Shown here in pieces: positions 44,033-55,240 of a DNA stretch of 64,000 bases. The stretch comes from Pseudomonas fluorescens. Lineage in GTDB: Bacteria; Pseudomonadota; Gammaproteobacteria; Pseudomonadales; Pseudomonadaceae. Below the pieces are notes generated by a model that made no database searches, was not told the origin of the DNA, and saw nothing but the letters and a program-made list of their open reading frames with translations. The position numbers and the translations under genes were made by a program. How positions within the stretch are numbered: position 1 is the stretch's first letter; the number at the start of each line of letters is the position of its first letter. The DNA lies in assembly GCF_902497775.2 (NCBI RefSeq), contig NZ_OZ024668.1, forward strand, positions 186,001-250,000, in the 5' to 3' direction.

Positions 44033-46138
44033 GTGAACCCGGTAATCAAGAAATTCCAGTTCGGTCAATCGACCGTTACCCTCGAGACGGGCCGTATTGC
44101 TCGTCAAGCGTCCGGCGCCGTATTGGTCACCGTCGACAACGATGTCACCGTACTGGTGACCGTGGTCGGTGCCAAACAGGCCGATCCAGGCAAAGGCTTC
44201 TTCCCCCTGTCCGTTCACTATCAGGAAAAGACCTACGCCGCCGGCAAGATCCCTGGTGGTTTCTTCAAGCGTGAAGGCCGTCCTTCCGAGAAAGAAACCC
44301 TGACCTCGCGTCTGATCGACCGTCCGATCCGTCCGCTGTTCCCAGAAGGCTTCATGAACGAAGTGCAGGTTGTCTGCACCGTCGTTTCCACCAGCAAGAA
44401 GACCGATCCGGACATCGCTGCGATGATCGGTACCTCGGCTGCCCTGGCCATCTCCGGCATTCCGTTCGAAGGCCCGATCGGCGCTGCCCGCGTTGCTTTC
44501 CACGAAAGCACTGGCTACCTGCTGAACCCGACCTACGAGCAACTGGCTGCCTCGAGCCTGGACATGGTCGTTGCCGGTACCTCCGACGCCGTACTGATGG
44601 TTGAATCGGAAGCCAAAGAGCTGACCGAAGACCAGATGCTGGGCGCCGTACTGTTCGCCCACGACGAATTCCAGGCTGTGATCCAGGCTGTCAAAGAGCT
44701 GGCCGCCGAAGCTGCCAAGCCGACCTGGGACTGGACTGCCAAGGCCGAGAACACTCCACTGCTGAGCGCCATCCGTGGCGAGTTCGGTGCTGCGGTTTCC
44801 GACGCCTACACCATCACCGTCAAGGCTGACCGTTACGCTCGCCTGGGCGAACTGCGCGAGCAAGTGATCGCCAAGTTCTCTGGTGAGGAAGGTCAACCTT
44901 CGGCCTCCGAAGTCAAAGAAATCTTCGGCGAAATCGAATACCGCACCGTTCGCGAAAACATCGTCAACGGCAAGCCACGTATCGACGGCCGCGACACCAA
45001 GACCGTACGTCCGCTGAACATCGAAGTCGGTGTACTGCCAAAGACCCACGGTTCGGCACTGTTCACCCGTGGCGAAACCCAGGCCCTGGTCGTTGCGACC
45101 CTGGGTACTGCCCGTGACGCCCAGCTGCTGGACACCCTCGAAGGCGAGAAAAAAGACCCCTTCATGCTGCACTACAACTTCCCGCCGTTCTCGGTGGGCG
45201 AGTGTGGTCGCATGGGCGGTGCTGGCCGTCGCGAAATCGGTCACGGCCGTCTGGCTCGCCGTTCGGTCCAGGCCATGCTGCCTGCCGCTGACGTGTTCCC
45301 GTACACCATCCGCGTCGTTTCGGAAATCACCGAATCCAACGGTTCCAGCTCCATGGCTTCGGTCTGTGGTGCATCCCTGGCACTGATGGACGCTGGTGTC
45401 CCGATGAAGGCACCGGTTGCCGGTATCGCCATGGGTCTGGTTAAGGAAGGCGAGAAGTTTGCCATTCTGACCGACATCCTCGGTGACGAAGACCACCTGG
45501 GCGACATGGACTTCAAAGTAGCCGGTACCGCCAAAGGTGTTACCGCGCTGCAGATGGACATCAAGATCAACGGCATCACCGAAGAGATCATGGAAATCGC
45601 CCTGGGCCAGGCCCTGGAAGCGCGCCTGAACATCCTCGGTCAGATGAACCAGATCATCGGTCAGTCCCGTAGCGAACTGTCGGAAAACGCTCCGACCATG
45701 ATCGCCATGAAGATCGACACCGACAAGATTCGTGACGTCATCGGTAAAGGCGGCGCGACCATCCGTGCCATCTGCGAAGAAACCAAGGCTTCGATCGACA
45801 TCGAAGACGACGGTTCGATCAAAATCTTCGGTGAGACCAAAGACGCCGCTGAAGCTGCTCGTCAGCGCGTTCTGAGCATCACTGCCGAAGCCGAGATCGG
45901 CAAGATCTACGTCGGTAAGGTTGAGCGCATCGTTGACTTCGGTGCCTTCGTCAACATCCTGCCTGGCAAGGACGGTCTGGTTCACATCTCCATGCTGAGC
46001 GATGCTCGCGTCGAGAAAGTGACCGACATTCTGAAAGAAGGTCAGGAAGTTGAAGTACTGGTACTGGACGTGGACAACCGCGGCCGTATCAAGCTGTCGA
46101 TCAAGGACGTTGCCGCTGCCAAGGCATCGGGCGTCTAA
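44033..46138 (+). CDS. pnp: Polyribonucleotide nucleotidyltransferase (PNPase)
   Basis: The 701-residue exoribonuclease has two RNase PH domains (around residues 10-220 and 320-540, with [22 protein letters not shown] near 383), a KH domain ([18 protein letters not shown] near 565) and an S1 domain ([26 protein letters not shown] near 625). It degrades RNA phosphorolytically in the degradosome. The start is GTG at 44033 after AGGTAGG. Confidence 0.98.
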   Translation: MNPVIKKFQFGQSTVTLETGRIARQASGAVLVTVDNDVTVLVTVVGAKQADPGKGFFPLSVHYQEKTYAAGKIPGGFFKREGRPSEKETLTSRLIDRPIRPLFPEGFMNEVQVVCTVVSTSKKTDPDIAAMIGTSAALAISGIPFEGPIGAARVAFHESTGYLLNPTYEQLAASSLDMVVAGTSDAVLMVESEAKELTEDQMLGAVLFAHDEFQAVIQAVKELAAEAAKPTWDWTAKAENTPLLSAIRGEFGAAVSDAYTITVKADRYARLGELREQVIAKFSGEEGQPSASEVKEIFGEIEYRTVRENIVNGKPRIDGRDTKTVRPLNIEVGVLPKTHGSALFTRGETQALVVATLGTARDAQLLDTLEGEKKDPFMLHYNFPPFSVGECGRMGGAGRREIGHGRLARRSVQAMLPAADVFPYTIRVVSEITESNGSSSMASVCGASLALMDAGVPMKAPVAGIAMGLVKEGEKFAILTDILGDEDHLGDMDFKVAGTAKGVTALQMDIKINGITEEIMEIALGQALEARLNILGQMNQIIGQSRSELSENAPTMIAMKIDTDKIRDVIGKGGATIRAICEETKASIDIEDDGSIKIFGETKDAAEAARQRVLSITAEAEIGKIYVGKVERIVDFGAFVNILPGKDGLVHISMLSDARVEKVTDILKEGQEVEVLVLDVDNRGRIKLSIKDVAAAKASGV

Positions 46139-46155
46139 GACCTCGGCTTAAGAAG

Positions 46156-46180
46156 AAGGACCCCTTGGGGTCCTTTTTTT
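46156..46180 (+). terminator. Rho-independent terminator of pnp
   Basis: AAGGACCCC-TT-GGGGTCCTT followed by five more T residues, 18 bases after the pnp stop. It ends the rimP-pnp operon. Confidence 0.9.
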
Positions 46181-46224
46181 ATGCCTGGAGAAATTGTCTT
46201 GCGGACTTGCATCTTGCATGCAGG

Positions 46225-46246
46225 ATTTTGCCACTGCTTGCAAAAT
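46225..46246. promoter_or_regulatory. Inverted repeat, candidate enhancer site of the BON-gene promoter
   Basis: ATTTTGC-CACTGCTT-GCAAAAT is a perfect 7-bp inverted repeat with an 8-base spacer. It is centred about 105 bases upstream of the predicted sigma-54 start site, the distance expected for an enhancer-binding protein. It resembles no site I know. Confidence 0.45.
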
Positions 46247-46274
46247 GCACGATTTCTGTTTTTGTCTTAATTCA

Positions 46275-46287
46275 TAACCAATTGATT
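46275..46287. promoter_or_regulatory. Candidate IHF site
   Basis: On the minus strand AATCAATTGGTTA matches the IHF consensus WATCAA-N4-TTR exactly. It sits in an A/T-rich stretch between the upstream dyad and the sigma-54 promoter, where IHF commonly bends DNA. Confidence 0.5.
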
Positions 46288-46314
46288 TATAAGGTAAAAA
46301 TTAATAGCAAAAGC

Positions 46315-46330
46315 TGGCACAGGCCCTGCA
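46315..46330 (+). promoter_or_regulatory. Candidate sigma-54 promoter of the BON-domain gene
   Basis: TGGCAC-AGGCC-CTGCA has the invariant GG and GC doublets of a sigma-54 -24/-12 promoter at the correct spacing. It has the same form as the crcZ promoter at 61320-61335 (TGGCAC-GGCAC-CTGCT). A start near 46341 would leave about 56 bases to the ATG. Confidence 0.6.
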
Positions 46331-46396
46331 ATGGTATTCATACCCCTGCTGCCAGGACTTACGGCGCAGACTTTTCGAAAAACAGGAGTGTCTCGT

Positions 46397-46747
46397 ATGA
46401 AGAAGTTCGCTATTGCTGCCGCTACTGCCACCGCCCTGACCCTGACCCTGGCTAACGCGGCTTTCGCCCAACAGCCTTCCCAGGCTCCGCTGACCGTTGC
46501 TGCCGGTGAAATGACCGAGGCAAAAGAAGCGACCTCCGACACCTGGATCACCACCAAGGTCAAAGCTGACCTGATGACGGAAAAAGGCATTCCGGGTTCC
46601 GATATCAAAGTCGAGACCAACAAAGGCGTGGTGTCTCTGTCTTCGACAGTTACCGTGACCGATTCGCAGAAAGACATGGCCGTGGCCATCACCAAGAAAA
46701 TCAAAGGCGTCAAAGCCGTATCGGCTGACGGCCTGAAAGCCGAGTAA
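46397..46747 (+). CDS. Periplasmic BON-domain protein
   Basis: A 116-residue protein with a Sec signal peptide (MKKFAIAAATATALTLTLANAAFAQ) and one BON domain from about residue 48 (SDTWITTKVKADLMTEKGIPGSDIKVETNKGVVSLSSTV in pieces, then IKGVKAVSADGL). BON domains are thought to bind membranes or phospholipids, as in OsmY. The ATG at 46397 follows CAGGAG. It stands alone after pnp, with its own terminator and an A/T-rich upstream region that carries sigma-54-type signals. The exact function is unknown. Confidence 0.88.
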   Translation: MKKFAIAAATATALTLTLANAAFAQQPSQAPLTVAAGEMTEAKEATSDTWITTKVKADLMTEKGIPGSDIKVETNKGVVSLSSTVTVTDSQKDMAVAITKKIKGVKAVSADGLKAE

Positions 46748-46811
46748 GGTTTTTCCCGACTCGCAGACCTCTACAGGTTCATGCGAAAGACCAAAAGGAC
46801 TTGGTCACTCA

Positions 46812-46846
46812 AAGCCCCGGCACTGATTGCCGGGGCTTCTTTTTTT
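46812..46846 (+). terminator. Terminator of the BON-domain gene
   Basis: AAGCCCCGGCA-CTGAT-TGCCGGGGCTT followed by CTTTTTTT, 65 bases after the stop codon. Confidence 0.92.
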
Positions 46847-46853
46847 GGGTGGG

Positions 46854-46879
46854 GTGTGGGAACGGGCTTGCCCCGCGAT
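46854..46879. repeat. Single REP unit
   Basis: GTGTGGGAACGGGCTTGCCC followed by CGCGATA is one REP unit with one change (GAAC for GAGC). It sits between the BON-gene terminator and the convergent DUF748 gene. Confidence 0.7.
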
Positions 46880-46890
46880 AGAGGCCTACT

Positions 46891-49827
46891 TCACTCAGCG
46901 TCCAGATGCAGCGGCGAGATCACCCGTCCATCGGCCTCAGCCTGGCCCAGACTGGCATCGACGAAATATACACGGTCATCCGCCAACTGGCCTTTGTCGA
47001 CCAGGTAGTCCTTGATACTGCTGGCCCGCGCCTGGCCCAACTGGCGCAGCAGCAAGGCGCTTTCACCCCAGGACTTGAGCACGGCATCGCGCAATTGGGT
47101 CGTGCGCTGCTCGCGGTCCAGTTGCTCCCATTCCGCCGGTGGCTGCTTCTTCATGCGGGCACGGTAGATACCTTCGAGCATCGCTGGCTTGTCACCATCA
47201 GGAACCTTCAGGTCGGAGGCCTGGGCTGGCACCTTGTCACCGCGGCGCTGGAGGATTTTGTAGTAGGTGCTCTGATACTCACGCTCCAGGCGCTGCTGGG
47301 CAATCAACGGTCCGTCGCTGCTCTGGGCGCTGGTGCCTTCGATCTCCAGGCGCAGGGCAGGGCGTTCCTTGAGCGCCGTAGCCAGCTTGTCCAGGGCGCT
47401 TTGCGCATCAGCTCCCAGGTCACTGGAGCCGGCGGCAAAGGCCACGTTGCCCAGGTCCTGAGAGTCGCCGCCGGTGACCAACCCACCAATGAACTTGAAG
47501 GGCGCCTGGGCCGCACGCAGCACCAGGTTGCGCAGGGTCTGCCAGACAATCGGCATGACGCTGAACTGCGGGTCGTTGAGGTCGCCGGTCACCGGCAGCT
47601 CGATGGAAATCTTGCCGTCAGTGTCCTTGAGCAGGGCGACGGCCAGGCGAATCGGCAGGTCTACGGCATCCGGGCTGTCGACCTTCTCACCTAGCTGCAG
47701 TTGTTCGACCACCACTTTGTTCTCGGCCTTGAGCTTGCCCTGAGTGATCACGTAATGCAGATCGATGTTCAGCCGGCCCTTGCGGATGCGGAAACCGGCA
47801 AACTTGCCCGAGTACGGCGTCAGGGTAGTCAGCTCGACGCGTTTGAAACTGGTGGCGATGTCCAGGGCGGCCATCGGGTCGAAGGGGTTCAGCGAGCCTT
47901 TGATGGTCACCGGTGCGTAGCGATCGACCTTGCCTTTGATATCGACCTTGGCAGGTTTCGGCTGACGGTTGTCGATGGTGCCGATCTGGCCGTTGAGCTG
48001 CTGGATCGCGGTGGCAAAGTTCGGGGTCAGGCTGAAGTCGGCAAAGTTGGCCGAGCCGTCGTTGATGTCGATTTCACCGATACGGATCCCCAGTGGCTTC
48101 TCGGCCGGCGCCTTGGCTTTGGCCGGCGCTTTGGATTGCGCGGTGGCTGGTTGCGCAATCAGCAGGTCATCGACGTTGGTGGTACGGTCTTCGTTGATCA
48201 TGAAGCGCGCGTAAGGCTGCTTCAGGGTCACCTTGCCGATGCTCAGGGCGTCGCCATGGCGGTACGACAAGCCGTCGAGGTTCAGCTGCTGCCATTTGAC
48301 GAAGTCGCGGTCCTTGATGGTATCCAGGGTGTGCAACTGGTTGACCTGGGCCTTGCCGTCAATGCTGAAGGCCAGCGGCTCGGTGCTCTTGAGGTCGACG
48401 TTGAGGTCGCTGCCGAGCATGCCGCTGCGCAGCTCCAGGCGGATGTACGGGCTGATGTAGGCCTGGGCGACACGCAGGTCGATGTCCTGGGTGTTGACCT
48501 TGAGCTTGGCGCTAACCGGCGCCAGCTTCACTTCACCGGCGGCCTGCAGCTTGCCTTGCTTGCCCAGGCCGGTATCGAGCTTGAGGGTGAAGGGCGACTG
48601 GTTGAGGCTGTCGAAATTCTGCAGGTCGAGGTTCAGCGGGCCGACGTCCAGGGCTACGGGCTGTTTCTGCGAGCGGTCGGCCAGGTGCACCTGGTAATTG
48701 CGCAGTTGCACGTCCTTGAGCAGCACCTGCCATGGCTTGCTCGGGGCGTCGGCTGCGGCTTGTTCCTTGGCATCCGGCTCGGCGGCGGCAGGTTCGGCTT
48801 TCTCTTTGGCGGTGGCTTTGGCCGGCTGGCTGGCGAACAGCTTTTGCCAGTCGAGCTGGCCGTCGGACTCTAGCGCCGCCCAGGTTTCGAGTTTTTCACT
48901 GCGAATCTTGCCGACGGTCACCAGCTGCTTGGCCAGGTCGATCGAGGTCTCGCTGACATCCAGGCGCGTCAGGCGTGCCAGCGGACGGCCATCGGGAGCC
49001 TTGATGGCAAAGGGCGCGATGCTCACCGAGGTGTTGTCCAGCAGCAGCTCGGTTTCCTTGGACAGGTTCAGCTTGTAGTGGGTATCGAGGCTGACCACGC
49101 CGTCTTCCAGCACCAGCGGCACTGCGTCGCGGACATAGGGCCAGAAGGCCTTCATCTTGCCATCGGTGACTTTCAAGGTGCCTTCGGAGGCGAGCGGCAC
49201 CACGCTGAAGGTACCGCTCCAGTCGATGCGACCGCCACCGGGGCCTACTGCGACCAGGGTCATGTCGGCGCTGTCGTCGGGCAGGGTGCTGAGGTTCTTC
49301 AGTTCCAGATTCATCGAGTCGTAGAGGAACTCGATCGGCTCGCTCGGGCGCAGGTCCTGGAAGTGCAGGTAGCCTTCGCTGAGCTTGATGCTGCCGATGC
49401 GCAGCGGGAACGGGTCGCTGGCAGGCTCTTCAGGCTTGGGCTCGCTCGGTGGCAGCTTGAACAGCTGGGTCAGGTTGAGGCTGCCATCCTTGGCGAACAG
49501 CAGCTCGGTACGCGCCTTGTCCAGCTCGACCCCGGCCAGGTGCAGGGCACCGGTCCACAGACTGTCGAGCTGCAGGTTGGCGTACAGGCGTTCGAAGCCG
49601 ACCTGCTCCTTGCCCGGCTCGCCGATCTGCAGGCCCCAGAGGGTCAGTTCGAGGCTGAACGGGTTGAGCTCGATCCGCTGCAGGTGCGCCGGTACCGTGG
49701 CGTAATTGGCCAATTGCTGGTTGGCGATACGCAGGGCAACCCCTGGGAGAATCAGAAAGCCTAGCAGGCTGTACAAGGCCACTGCGGCCAGCATAGCGCC
49801 GAGGGCGCGTTTCAATCCTTTGGGCAT
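46891..49827 (-). CDS. Large DUF748 (AsmA/TamB-like) envelope protein
   Basis: A 978-residue protein with one N-terminal membrane anchor (about residues 8-30, GAMLAAVALYSLLGFLILPGVAL) and a long periplasmic part rich in repeated beta-strand segments of the DUF748 type (LNPFSLELTLWGLQIG, GKVDRYAPVTIKGSLNPFDP, NIDLHYVITQGKLKAENKVV). An Ala/Lys-rich insert lies near 330-365. The C-terminal 180 residues begin with an OmpA-like stretch (VAFAAGSSDLGADAQSALDKL) lacking the usual peptidoglycan-binding residues. AsmA-like proteins are linked to lipid transport and outer-membrane homeostasis. The start at 49827 fits the anchor; an in-frame GTG at 49872 is possible. Confidence 0.8.
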   Translation of the reverse strand: MPKGLKRALGAMLAAVALYSLLGFLILPGVALRIANQQLANYATVPAHLQRIELNPFSLELTLWGLQIGEPGKEQVGFERLYANLQLDSLWTGALHLAGVELDKARTELLFAKDGSLNLTQLFKLPPSEPKPEEPASDPFPLRIGSIKLSEGYLHFQDLRPSEPIEFLYDSMNLELKNLSTLPDDSADMTLVAVGPGGGRIDWSGTFSVVPLASEGTLKVTDGKMKAFWPYVRDAVPLVLEDGVVSLDTHYKLNLSKETELLLDNTSVSIAPFAIKAPDGRPLARLTRLDVSETSIDLAKQLVTVGKIRSEKLETWAALESDGQLDWQKLFASQPAKATAKEKAEPAAAEPDAKEQAAADAPSKPWQVLLKDVQLRNYQVHLADRSQKQPVALDVGPLNLDLQNFDSLNQSPFTLKLDTGLGKQGKLQAAGEVKLAPVSAKLKVNTQDIDLRVAQAYISPYIRLELRSGMLGSDLNVDLKSTEPLAFSIDGKAQVNQLHTLDTIKDRDFVKWQQLNLDGLSYRHGDALSIGKVTLKQPYARFMINEDRTTNVDDLLIAQPATAQSKAPAKAKAPAEKPLGIRIGEIDINDGSANFADFSLTPNFATAIQQLNGQIGTIDNRQPKPAKVDIKGKVDRYAPVTIKGSLNPFDPMAALDIATSFKRVELTTLTPYSGKFAGFRIRKGRLNIDLHYVITQGKLKAENKVVVEQLQLGEKVDSPDAVDLPIRLAVALLKDTDGKISIELPVTGDLNDPQFSVMPIVWQTLRNLVLRAAQAPFKFIGGLVTGGDSQDLGNVAFAAGSSDLGADAQSALDKLATALKERPALRLEIEGTSAQSSDGPLIAQQRLEREYQSTYYKILQRRGDKVPAQASDLKVPDGDKPAMLEGIYRARMKKQPPAEWEQLDREQRTTQLRDAVLKSWGESALLLRQLGQARASSIKDYLVDKGQLADDRVYFVDASLGQAEADGRVISPLHLDAE

Positions 49828-49918
49828 GTGTGGCGTCGTCTGTCTCGAACGGGAGTGGTTGGAGTATGGCACGTAAAAACGGTTCCGAAGATACCCCCAA
49901 AATTAACGGAAATTTGTT

Positions 49919-50935
49919 TCACAGCTGAAGAATCAAGGTCTTCAGCGGGGGCTGACCATCCTGCGACGGAAAGTCGCCGGCGGGTTTGAGTACCTGCCAG
50001 TCGCGTACCGGCCGCCCGGCTTTGTCAGCACAGCGCAACACCTGCTCGCGCCAGTCGTCGACATTGACCTTGGCCAGGTTGTTACAGCAGATCAGCACGC
50101 CATCGTCGGCGGTGCTCAACAGGGCCGGCTTGAGCAGGCTCTGGTAGTCGCGCAGCAGGTCGACGGTGCCGAAGGCGCTCTTGGCCCAGGCTGGCGGGTC
50201 GAGGAACACCAGGTCGAACTGGCGCTGCTCCAGGCGCGGATACGCCGGCAGCTTGTGCCCGCGACGCTGGCTGACCGGCAGGCCGGCGAACTGACGGATC
50301 GCCGGGAAGTAATCGGACTGGATAAAGCTCATTGGCAGCAGTTGCGGGTTCAGCGCGCCGTTCTCTTTGCCGACGGCCAGGTTACCTTCGGCAAAGTCCA
50401 GGTTGCACACCTCACGGGCACCACCTGCCGCGGCACTGAGGCCAACGCCGCAGGTATAGGCGAACAGGTTGAGCACGCTTTTGCCCGCACTGTGCTGCTT
50501 GACCCAGCCACGGGCATTGCGCAGGTCGAGGAACAGCAGTGGATCCTGCCCGGCATGGCGGCCACGCACCCGGTAGTTCAGGCCCCATTCGTGACCGACA
50601 AGGTCGGCCAGCGCGGCCTCACTGGCCTGGTGCAGCGGATCGCGCCGATCGATGCGACTGTTGCCCTGGGAGCGGTCGTTATAGACCAGCAGCAACTCAA
50701 GGCCCAGATGCGCCTGTACTGCCGCGTGCAGTTCGAGCAAGGCGCTGGTTTCGAGGCTGTGGTGGAAACTCTGCACCAGCAGTTGCGGGCCGTAGCGGTC
50801 GATGGTCAGGCCGCTGGCGCCCTCCTGGCTGCCATGGAACAGGCGATAGCAATCGGTGCCTTGGGCATGCAGTTCGGCGAGAAGGCCCTGGCGGGCGTCG
50901 AGGGCGGCGCGCAGCGCCTGATTCAAGAGGGACAT
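49919..50935 (-). CDS. Class I SAM-dependent rRNA methyltransferase (RlmI/RlmK-like)
   Basis: The 338-residue protein has an RlmI-type N-terminal part (YRLFHGSQEGASGLTIDRYG) and a Rossmann methyltransferase domain with SVLNLFAYTCGVGLSAA near residue 155 and the catalytic-type motif FDLVFLDPPAWAKSAFG near 245. Relatives make 5-methylcytosine or 7-methylguanine in 23S rRNA, so the exact target is uncertain. It has no PUA domain, unlike full RlmI. Confidence 0.85.
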   Translation of the reverse strand: MSLLNQALRAALDARQGLLAELHAQGTDCYRLFHGSQEGASGLTIDRYGPQLLVQSFHHSLETSALLELHAAVQAHLGLELLLVYNDRSQGNSRIDRRDPLHQASEAALADLVGHEWGLNYRVRGRHAGQDPLLFLDLRNARGWVKQHSAGKSVLNLFAYTCGVGLSAAAGGAREVCNLDFAEGNLAVGKENGALNPQLLPMSFIQSDYFPAIRQFAGLPVSQRRGHKLPAYPRLEQRQFDLVFLDPPAWAKSAFGTVDLLRDYQSLLKPALLSTADDGVLICCNNLAKVNVDDWREQVLRCADKAGRPVRDWQVLKPAGDFPSQDGQPPLKTLILQL

Positions 50936-50982
50936 GCACGTGGCCTTGGTTTGCGGACGTGCAGTTTATCAGTTCAAGCCAG

Positions 50983-51007
50983 GGGAGGGGCCGTTGCAGC
51001 CCCTCCC
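50983..51007 (-). terminator. Hairpin after the thiolase gene
   Basis: GGGAGGGGC-CGTTGCA-GCCCCTCCC is a perfect 9-bp stem 8 bases beyond the thiolase stop. No T-run follows, so termination may be partial or Rho-dependent. Confidence 0.45.
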
Positions 51008-51014
51008 GCGGTGA

Positions 51015-52193
51015 TCAGCGCTCGATCGCCAGGGCCACGCCCTGACCGCCGCCGATGCACAGAGTCGCCAGGCCCTTGCTGACATCGCGCTTGATCATTT
51101 CGTGCAGCAAGGTCACCAGAACCCGGCAACCCGAGGCGCCGATCGGGTGGCCCAGGGCGATGGCGCCGCCGTTGACGTTGACCTTGCTGGCGTCCCAGCC
51201 CAGCTCCTTGCCCACCGACAGGGCCTGGGCGGCGAAGGCTTCGTTGGCTTCGATCAGGTCCAGGTCGCTCAGCTGCCAGCCGGCTTTGTCCAGGCAGCGG
51301 CGGGTGGCGCTGACCGGGCCGATGCCCATGATTGCCGGATCAACCCCGGCGTTGGCGTAAGCCTTGATACGCGCGAGGATCGGCAGGCCCAGTTGCTGCG
51401 CCTTGGCCGCGCTCATCAGCAGGACCGCTGCCGCACCGTCGTTGAGCGACGAGGCGTTACCGGCTGTTACCGTGCCGTCTTTCTTGAACGCTGGCTTGAG
51501 CTTGCCCAGCGACTCGGCGGTGGTGCCTGCGCGTGGTTGCTCGTCGGTCGCGAAAGCAACTGGCTCACCTTTGCGCTGCGGAATCAGGATCGGGGTGATT
51601 TCGTCGACGAAGCGCCGAGCTTCGATGGCCGCTGTAGCTTTTTGCTGCGAAGCGGCGGCGAAGGCGTCCTGCTCTTCACGGCTGATGCCGTACTTTTCCA
51701 CCAGGTTCTCGGCGGTGATGCCCATGTGATAGTCGTTGAACGCATCCCACAGGCCATCGCTGATCATGCTGTCGATCAAAGTGCTGTGGCCCATGCGCAG
51801 GCCGGTACGGGCCCCCGGCATGACATAGTTGGCCAGGCTCATGTTCTCCTGGCCGCCGGCGATGATCACCTCGGCATCGCCGCAGCGAATCGCCTGGGTT
51901 GCCAGGTGCAGGGCCTTGAGGCCCGAGCCGCAGACTTTGTTCAGGGTCATGGCCGGTACCGCATGTGGCAGGCCGGCCTTGATCGCGGCCTGGCGCGCCG
52001 GGTTCTGCCCGGCACCGGCGGTCAGCACCTGGCCGAGGATGACTTCGTCGACCAGTTCGGCATCGATGCCGGTCTGGGTCAGCAGCTGGCGGATCACCGC
52101 AGCGCCGAGGTCGACGGCGGGAATGTTGGCCAGCGCCCCCTGGTAGCTCCCGACAGCGGTACGGGTGGCGGCAACGATTACGACATCTTGCAT
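51015..52193 (-). CDS. Acetyl-CoA C-acetyltransferase (thiolase)
   Basis: The 392-residue thiolase has the acyl-binding cysteine in [11 protein letters not shown] near residue 88, the NEAFAAQ motif near 316, the histidine in [14 protein letters not shown] near 348 and the second cysteine in [12 protein letters not shown] near 378. It condenses or cleaves acetoacetyl-CoA. Pseudomonads carry several paralogues (atoB, phaA, bktB types), and the sequence does not decide between them. I chose the ATG at 52193, preceded by GAGGAC, over a GTG 15 bases earlier. Confidence 0.93.
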   Translation of the reverse strand: MQDVVIVAATRTAVGSYQGALANIPAVDLGAAVIRQLLTQTGIDAELVDEVILGQVLTAGAGQNPARQAAIKAGLPHAVPAMTLNKVCGSGLKALHLATQAIRCGDAEVIIAGGQENMSLANYVMPGARTGLRMGHSTLIDSMISDGLWDAFNDYHMGITAENLVEKYGISREEQDAFAAASQQKATAAIEARRFVDEITPILIPQRKGEPVAFATDEQPRAGTTAESLGKLKPAFKKDGTVTAGNASSLNDGAAAVLLMSAAKAQQLGLPILARIKAYANAGVDPAIMGIGPVSATRRCLDKAGWQLSDLDLIEANEAFAAQALSVGKELGWDASKVNVNGGAIALGHPIGASGCRVLVTLLHEMIKRDVSKGLATLCIGGGQGVALAIER

Positions 52194-52305
52194 GGCGCGG
52201 GTCCTCACTCTTATTGGATTTGGCGTCAGAACGGTTCAGGCCCGGGGGCCTGGATAGACCCGCATGGTGGCATAGATGCCCGGGCGAGGGCTATTGGCGC
52301 GCGGC

Positions 52306-53175
52306 TCAGGCGATACCCATGCGCCGCCGTGCCCGATGGGCCGAGCCATCGCGCATGGCCCAGCGCAACACCGGCGCGGTGCTGTTGATGCCCAGGCGGA
52401 TCAACCGGCGTTGCAGCGGGTTCTGGCTCAGCTCGAGCAGGGTGCTGGCCCATTCGGGCAGCAGGTCGATCCCGGCCCGCAGCATCAGGGCACCGACTGG
52501 TTGGGCCAGACGGCTGGGCGCCGGCGCGTCGAGCAGCACCTGCACCACTTCATGGCTGCGCGCGTCGCACAGCAGTTGCGGGCGCATGGCGTGCAGGTAG
52601 TCATCAATCTGCTGACGCGAGCGCGGTACGTTGCGTGCGCCCAGGCGCTCGGCGATCAGGGCGATCTCGGCGTAGTAGGCATCCTGATCGGCAATTGCCA
52701 TATGCGGGTTGCGATAGCGCATGTGTGCTGCCAGGAAGCTACTGACCTCGGCCACATGCACCCAGGTCAGCAGGTCTGGATCGCTGGCGGCATACGGTCG
52801 GCCATCGGCGGCGCTACCGACCACCTGCAGGTGAATGGTGCGCACTTTCTCGATCAGCCAGTTGGCATCCCGGGTCGAACCGAAGGTGGTGCCGGAGATG
52901 AACTGGCTGGTGCGGCGCAGGCGGCCGAGCAGGTCCTGGCGAAAGTTGGAATGATCCCATACGCCGGCCAGGGCCAGCGGATGCAGCAATTGCAGGAGCA
53001 GGGCGCTGATGCCGCCGATCAGCATGCTCGGAAAGTCACCGTGCACGCGCCAGCTGATACTGCCCGGGCCGAACAGCCCGGGGTCGCCCTTGGGGTTTTC
53101 CAGGTCAAGTTGCCCCAGGGACAAGCCGGTCAGGCTCATCACCTGGGTTTCGATACGGCGGCGAATCGCTTCCAT
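52306..53175 (-). CDS. Oxygenase MpaB family protein (DUF2236)
   Basis: A 289-residue protein matching the MpaB/DUF2236 layout: ISWRVHGDFPSMLIGGISALLLQLLHPLALAGVWDHS in pieces near residues 40-75, then TFGSTRDANWLI and the WVHVAEVSSFLAAH segment near 137. The conserved histidines (H65, H74 and H139 by approximate count) could bind haem; related latex-clearing proteins are haem oxygenases. The substrate is unknown. It lies 39 bases downstream of acs on the same strand and so may be co-transcribed with it. Confidence 0.83.
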   Translation of the reverse strand: MEAIRRRIETQVMSLTGLSLGQLDLENPKGDPGLFGPGSISWRVHGDFPSMLIGGISALLLQLLHPLALAGVWDHSNFRQDLLGRLRRTSQFISGTTFGSTRDANWLIEKVRTIHLQVVGSAADGRPYAASDPDLLTWVHVAEVSSFLAAHMRYRNPHMAIADQDAYYAEIALIAERLGARNVPRSRQQIDDYLHAMRPQLLCDARSHEVVQVLLDAPAPSRLAQPVGALMLRAGIDLLPEWASTLLELSQNPLQRRLIRLGINSTAPVLRWAMRDGSAHRARRRMGIA

Positions 53176-53214
53176 GGTTACCTTGTCTGCAAGGCAGCCA
53201 ATCAGCGCTGCCGC

Positions 53215-55149
<1,935 letters not shown>

Positions 55150-55200
55150 GGCGGGGTCCTGTTCTGACGGATTGTTTTTGTCAGGACAGTGTAGCCGCTA

Positions 55201-55228
55201 CCCCTGGCCGTGTTCGTTCGGCCAGGGG
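55201..55228 (-). terminator. Hairpin between pgi and acs
   Basis: CCCCTGGCC and GGCCAGGGG form a perfect 9-bp stem with a 10-base loop, 12 bases beyond the pgi stop. There is no T-run, so it may be a weak or Rho-assisted terminator. Confidence 0.5.
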
Positions 55229-55240
55229 CAGCGCGGGCGA

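Noticed and set aside
39377..45985. Long open frames antisense to infB (866 codons) and pnp (681 codons)
   Set aside because: Shadows of strongly biased genes; repetitive His/Val/Gly composition and no family motifs.
46355..46380. AlgU/sigma-22-like promoter GGACTT...TCGAAA before the BON gene
   Set aside because: Spacer is 14 bases rather than the usual 16-17 and the -10 is a poor match; the sigma-54 match is better.
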